Source of the DNA: Sciurus carolinensis
Taxonomy: Eukaryota > Chordata > Mammalia > Rodentia > Sciuridae
Length of the DNA stretch: 64,000 nucleotides
Direction: 5' to 3'
Assembly: GCF_902686445.1 (NCBI RefSeq)
Contig: NC_062219.1
Span: forward strand, 47,643,056-47,707,055
Of this stretch, positions 60,601-64,000 are shown one piece after another. The first letter of the stretch is position 1. Each line of letters starts with the position of its first letter. Below the pieces are notes generated by a model that was given only the letters and a program-made list of their open reading frames with translations, made no database searches and was not told the origin of the DNA. The position numbers were made by a program, and so were the translations under genes.

Positions 60601-63600
60601 AGCTTGTTCTTGGTGATTTGCTGTGTAACTAAGTAACTGAGAAAAACAGGATCCATTCTGGAAAAGGATGGAGCTATACCAACTGGAGTTACCTGTCCCT
60701 AACTTTCCCCTTCTTTATTATATGCACTGTTAACCCCTTTAGATTCCACTGATGTTTCTTTTGGGAAACCAATCCACATTCCCTGGAGTGAGAAGGCCTT
60801 CAAAGAAGACCAGCATATTTGAAAAATCACACAGATGACCCCCAACAACAGCTTTATGAAACACCGTGAGAATCTAACTGCCTGACTAATCATTTTGAAA
60901 AGTCTACTTAAGGTTTTATTTTAATTTGGGCTCCCTTCCCTTTATAAATTGTTCCCCTGGAATGAAGCCAGGAAAATATATTTAATTTTCTCATCTCTCT
61001 AGTAATTTTTTTGTCTTCATTTTGCCCTTACATACTACTAGATTTTTATATATTCACTTTCTTTCCATTAAGTGTTCACTAAATTTATGCTCTGCAGCTC
61101 AGCAGTAAGTTTTGGGGAGTGCCCAGTATCTGTACATTTGACAAATGAAGAGAGAACCTCACAGTTTTCTTGGCCAAGCAAAAGAGTCGTGGAGCCTGAC
61201 TACAGTGAGCCAGGCCTTGGCTGCCTCAGCACCCATTCAGACACCCAGTGTCTCAGCGCTGGATTAAGGCATGAGGCAGTGAGCGAGAGAGGCAGGTGGG
61301 CCAATGGCTTTACATTGGCATCACTTAAATCTTATCAGCAAAACATTCTAAAGAGGTGAACGGGCATGAAGATCACAGAAATTGCCAAAAGATTTTAGAA
61401 CTCTTAGCACGAGCAGCTTCTAAGATATTTCAAACATAGAGTTGCTTTTGTGTGTATGTGTGTTCACAGAAATTGCTGACAGGATCCTTACCTCAGACTT
61501 CCCTCTCTTCTCTGGAGGCTCTGACTCCTCGGGCTTCCCGCCTTCCTCCCCTCAGATCTCCTCTAGGATGAGGGCTATCTCCCAGTTACCATAGTGATGG
61601 GCCAGGAAAATAATCTAAATGCTTGCTTAAGTCAGACAGCAATTTATAAACCAGTTCCATATTTGAGAAGGCAAAATTATGAAAAACAGAGGAGTGGTCC
61701 TCACAAGGAAGGCAGATGACAAGTTCACAACATGCTTGCACGTGACAGAGAAAAGTTGTCAAAACATCTGAGTGTTTCAAGAGATCATTTACCTACTTCG
61801 GTTCCAATACAGGATAATTAGGTTTAAAAAAAAATAATGAAAAGTACAAGAAAGTTAGAGATGAAAGCAAGATAGAAAATAAAAATAAATCATTTTATAC
61901 AAATTCTCTAAAAGGGAAAGAGACCATGTGATGACAGTAAAGCCTTCCCCTACAACTAAAAACCTGATGGGACCTTAGAGATTGATTATTACAATAGTAC
62001 CTATCCAGAAGTACACAACCCAACCTGTGGTAGACATTTTTCCAATCACACCTGGCCTCATCCCAGACTTGCTGAATCAATGTTTGAAAGTGAGACATTG
62101 GAACTTGCAAAGTCCAGGCAACCAGCCTGATTTTTCTTTTGCAGGAATCACCTCTTACCAGTGACTTGTGGGCTTGGAGACTTTGGTGTCCAAAGGACTA
62201 TTCTGATGCCACCAAACATGATCCTGGGCTAGCAGACAACTGGTCCTTTCAAATAACCAGTTGCCCTTAAGAGAGTAGCTTTTCACTCTGGGTAGACCAG
62301 TTGAAGTCCACTTCTTACAAAAGAACATAGAACCGAACAAGAGATGCGTGGTCTCCTACTATCATGCAAAGGAGTCATGAATACTCCTTATTAGTGCCCC
62401 ATGGTACAGATATAAATTGAGAGAAAAATATAAGCTAAAATGCACACAATCACCTGAACCTGCACTACTCACAGTTTTGACCAGGTAGACATGATTCCTG
62501 TGCTCCCTGGAAGAGTGAGACCTAACCTCTATAGGGAAGAGATCTCAGTGAATGAAATCAAAAGAAGTACTTAAAATATCAACTTGTTTTTTCTCAGGCT
62601 AACTCAAGCTGTTTGAGTTACCAAAAAAGAGGGGATAAAAAGAATCTGGGCCCACTTGGTCTACCACCAGTGTTCAACCAAACCAGTCTCTTTGTGTGTT
62701 TTACACATACAACGGCATGCAGTCCTCAGAATCTTCTGTAGATTACAAAACTATAAAACCTGCTTCTACTCTGCTCTTCTAAGACAACTGTGTTTTCCCC
62801 GCCCTTTGTGAATTTCAATAGCTATAAAGGAGGGTGGACTTGAGAATTCACCTGGGTCCATTTGATTTCACTGTCACTAATCTATACTGCTAACTCCCAG
62901 GAGGATACTCCTACTCAGCTATTAAGGCAAACAGGAGTAAGAGGACAGGAAAATATCTTTGTCTTCTTGGATCTTGCCTGCTGCTGCAGATATCTTGGAG
63001 TCAGGCCAAAAACTAAAGAAAATCTTTCCATCTTCCAATAGCAAGATGCTGAGGTAAAGTCACATCAAATGATTGTGGAATTGTCAGAAAAGGGTGACAG
63101 TAGACATAGCTCTGGGACATGTGTTTCCTGTGTGTAGGCATGAAGAAAATCCCTTCGGGGCCTGGATGAGGTGAGGGAGGGGTCTATTAACTGCCGAGTT
63201 CAGATTCCTACAGGTAGGCTTTCCTTTTTTCCTTTGGCTTCGTGCTTTGCCTTGGAGGAGTGTTAATGAGATGTGGTTTTATAATGTGAGGCATGGAAGA
63301 AACAGGACCCAGAAAGAAGGAAAAAACTAAATAAATCAGCCACTAAAAATATACTGGCTACAGAAGCTCCCCTAAGTAAAATTGATATGTTATCTAGAGG
63401 TGAAGAGAAGACAAAGGAAGAGGGAATGAGAAAAGAGGATATCAGAAAAGATACACTATTAGGCTAAGGACCTACTTTTCCCTCACAGAAACCATAAAAA
63501 TTATCTATGACTCCTCACCAACTTAAATTTTCTCTTGGTGTATGATTTAACTCAACTTGAATGTTGTGCTGTTTAATATGTTTGTTTTTTGTTTGTTTGT

Positions 63601-64000
63601 TTAAATTTTAAATACTTAAAGTTCAATACTTTCTTCAAAAATGTTTCTAAACCTTTGTGGTCTGTTCACTACAAATGAAAAGACATAAAATTTCATTATC
63701 CCTAGAACTAAAATCGGAGAAATAATAAGGGGATTTTTTCTGGACATACTTTTGAACGAGAAAATTAAGAATCAAATTCATAGATAATTAAAGCATGCCA
63801 TAACACCACAGTTGCTGGCTAAATGAATGGTCAGGAAATATTTATCATCTGCATTGCTGTCACTCCATTTTTCATTTTTCTGGAAAGTCAAATGAGAAAT
63901 TCTCTACCCAATTTAAAAGAATAGGCATCCAAATTACTTATTAGCCTAATGGAAGAAGAAAAGATTGAATATATTCCTTGAGGAATGTAGTGAATGATAT
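57660..64000. other. Right-hand 6.3 kb, no gene recognised
   Basis: AT-rich, with no young SINE or LTR that I can identify and no credible reading frame. 61070-61360 and 61480-61600 are less AT-rich and might be regulatory, but nothing specific supports this. A (GTTT)n tract lies at about 63583-63601. Confidence 0.5.

Overview
This is mammalian nuclear DNA: long AT-rich non-coding stretches, one clear vertebrate coding exon with splice sites, one CpG island, and many interspersed repeats. The SINEs place it in a squirrel-family (sciurid) or closely related rodent. There are tRNA-like ID elements reading 'ggctggggatatagctcag', dimeric B1-dID elements (a B1 half, an A-rich linker and an ID half), and an ID subtype with a long A-rich tail containing 'ggtattgtgttcat'. 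The species cannot be named from the sequence alone.

The only protein-coding gene I can support is DSE (dermatan sulfate epimerase, also SART2), read right to left on the minus strand. Its first coding exon lies at 5810-6278, with a 53-base 5'UTR piece, the start codon at 6225-6223 and 138 2/3 codons. Everything left of 5810 is the downstream intron; later exons lie outside the window. About 25 kb upstream, at roughly 31010-32180, is the only CpG island. It carries GC boxes and a good minus-strand splice donor at 31707/31706, so it is the natural candidate for the DSE promoter and a non-coding first exon. On that model 6279-31706 is intron 1 and 32180-64000 is upstream DNA, or intron of a longer transcript.

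Right of the island I find no coding gene. There is one possible plus-strand terminal exon of a non-coding RNA (43620 to about 43862), a HAL1/L1-like LINE (about 49400-50900), an antisense L1 remnant (about 55300-57650) split by three younger SINEs, several MaLR LTRs, and MER5-type and MIR fragments.

There is no sign of a new multi-gene system. The points most worth a second look are small: (1) a 90-bp, 87% identical copy of the middle of the DSE exon, 600 bp into the adjacent intron between TG/CA repeats; (2) a short uORF in strong start context whose stop overlaps the DSE start codon as ATGA; (3) a 50-bp hairpin with 23-bp perfect arms inside a MIR, probably a template-switch event; (4) a minimal SINE insertion, only about 21 bp of ID tail, flanked by a perfect 21-bp duplication.
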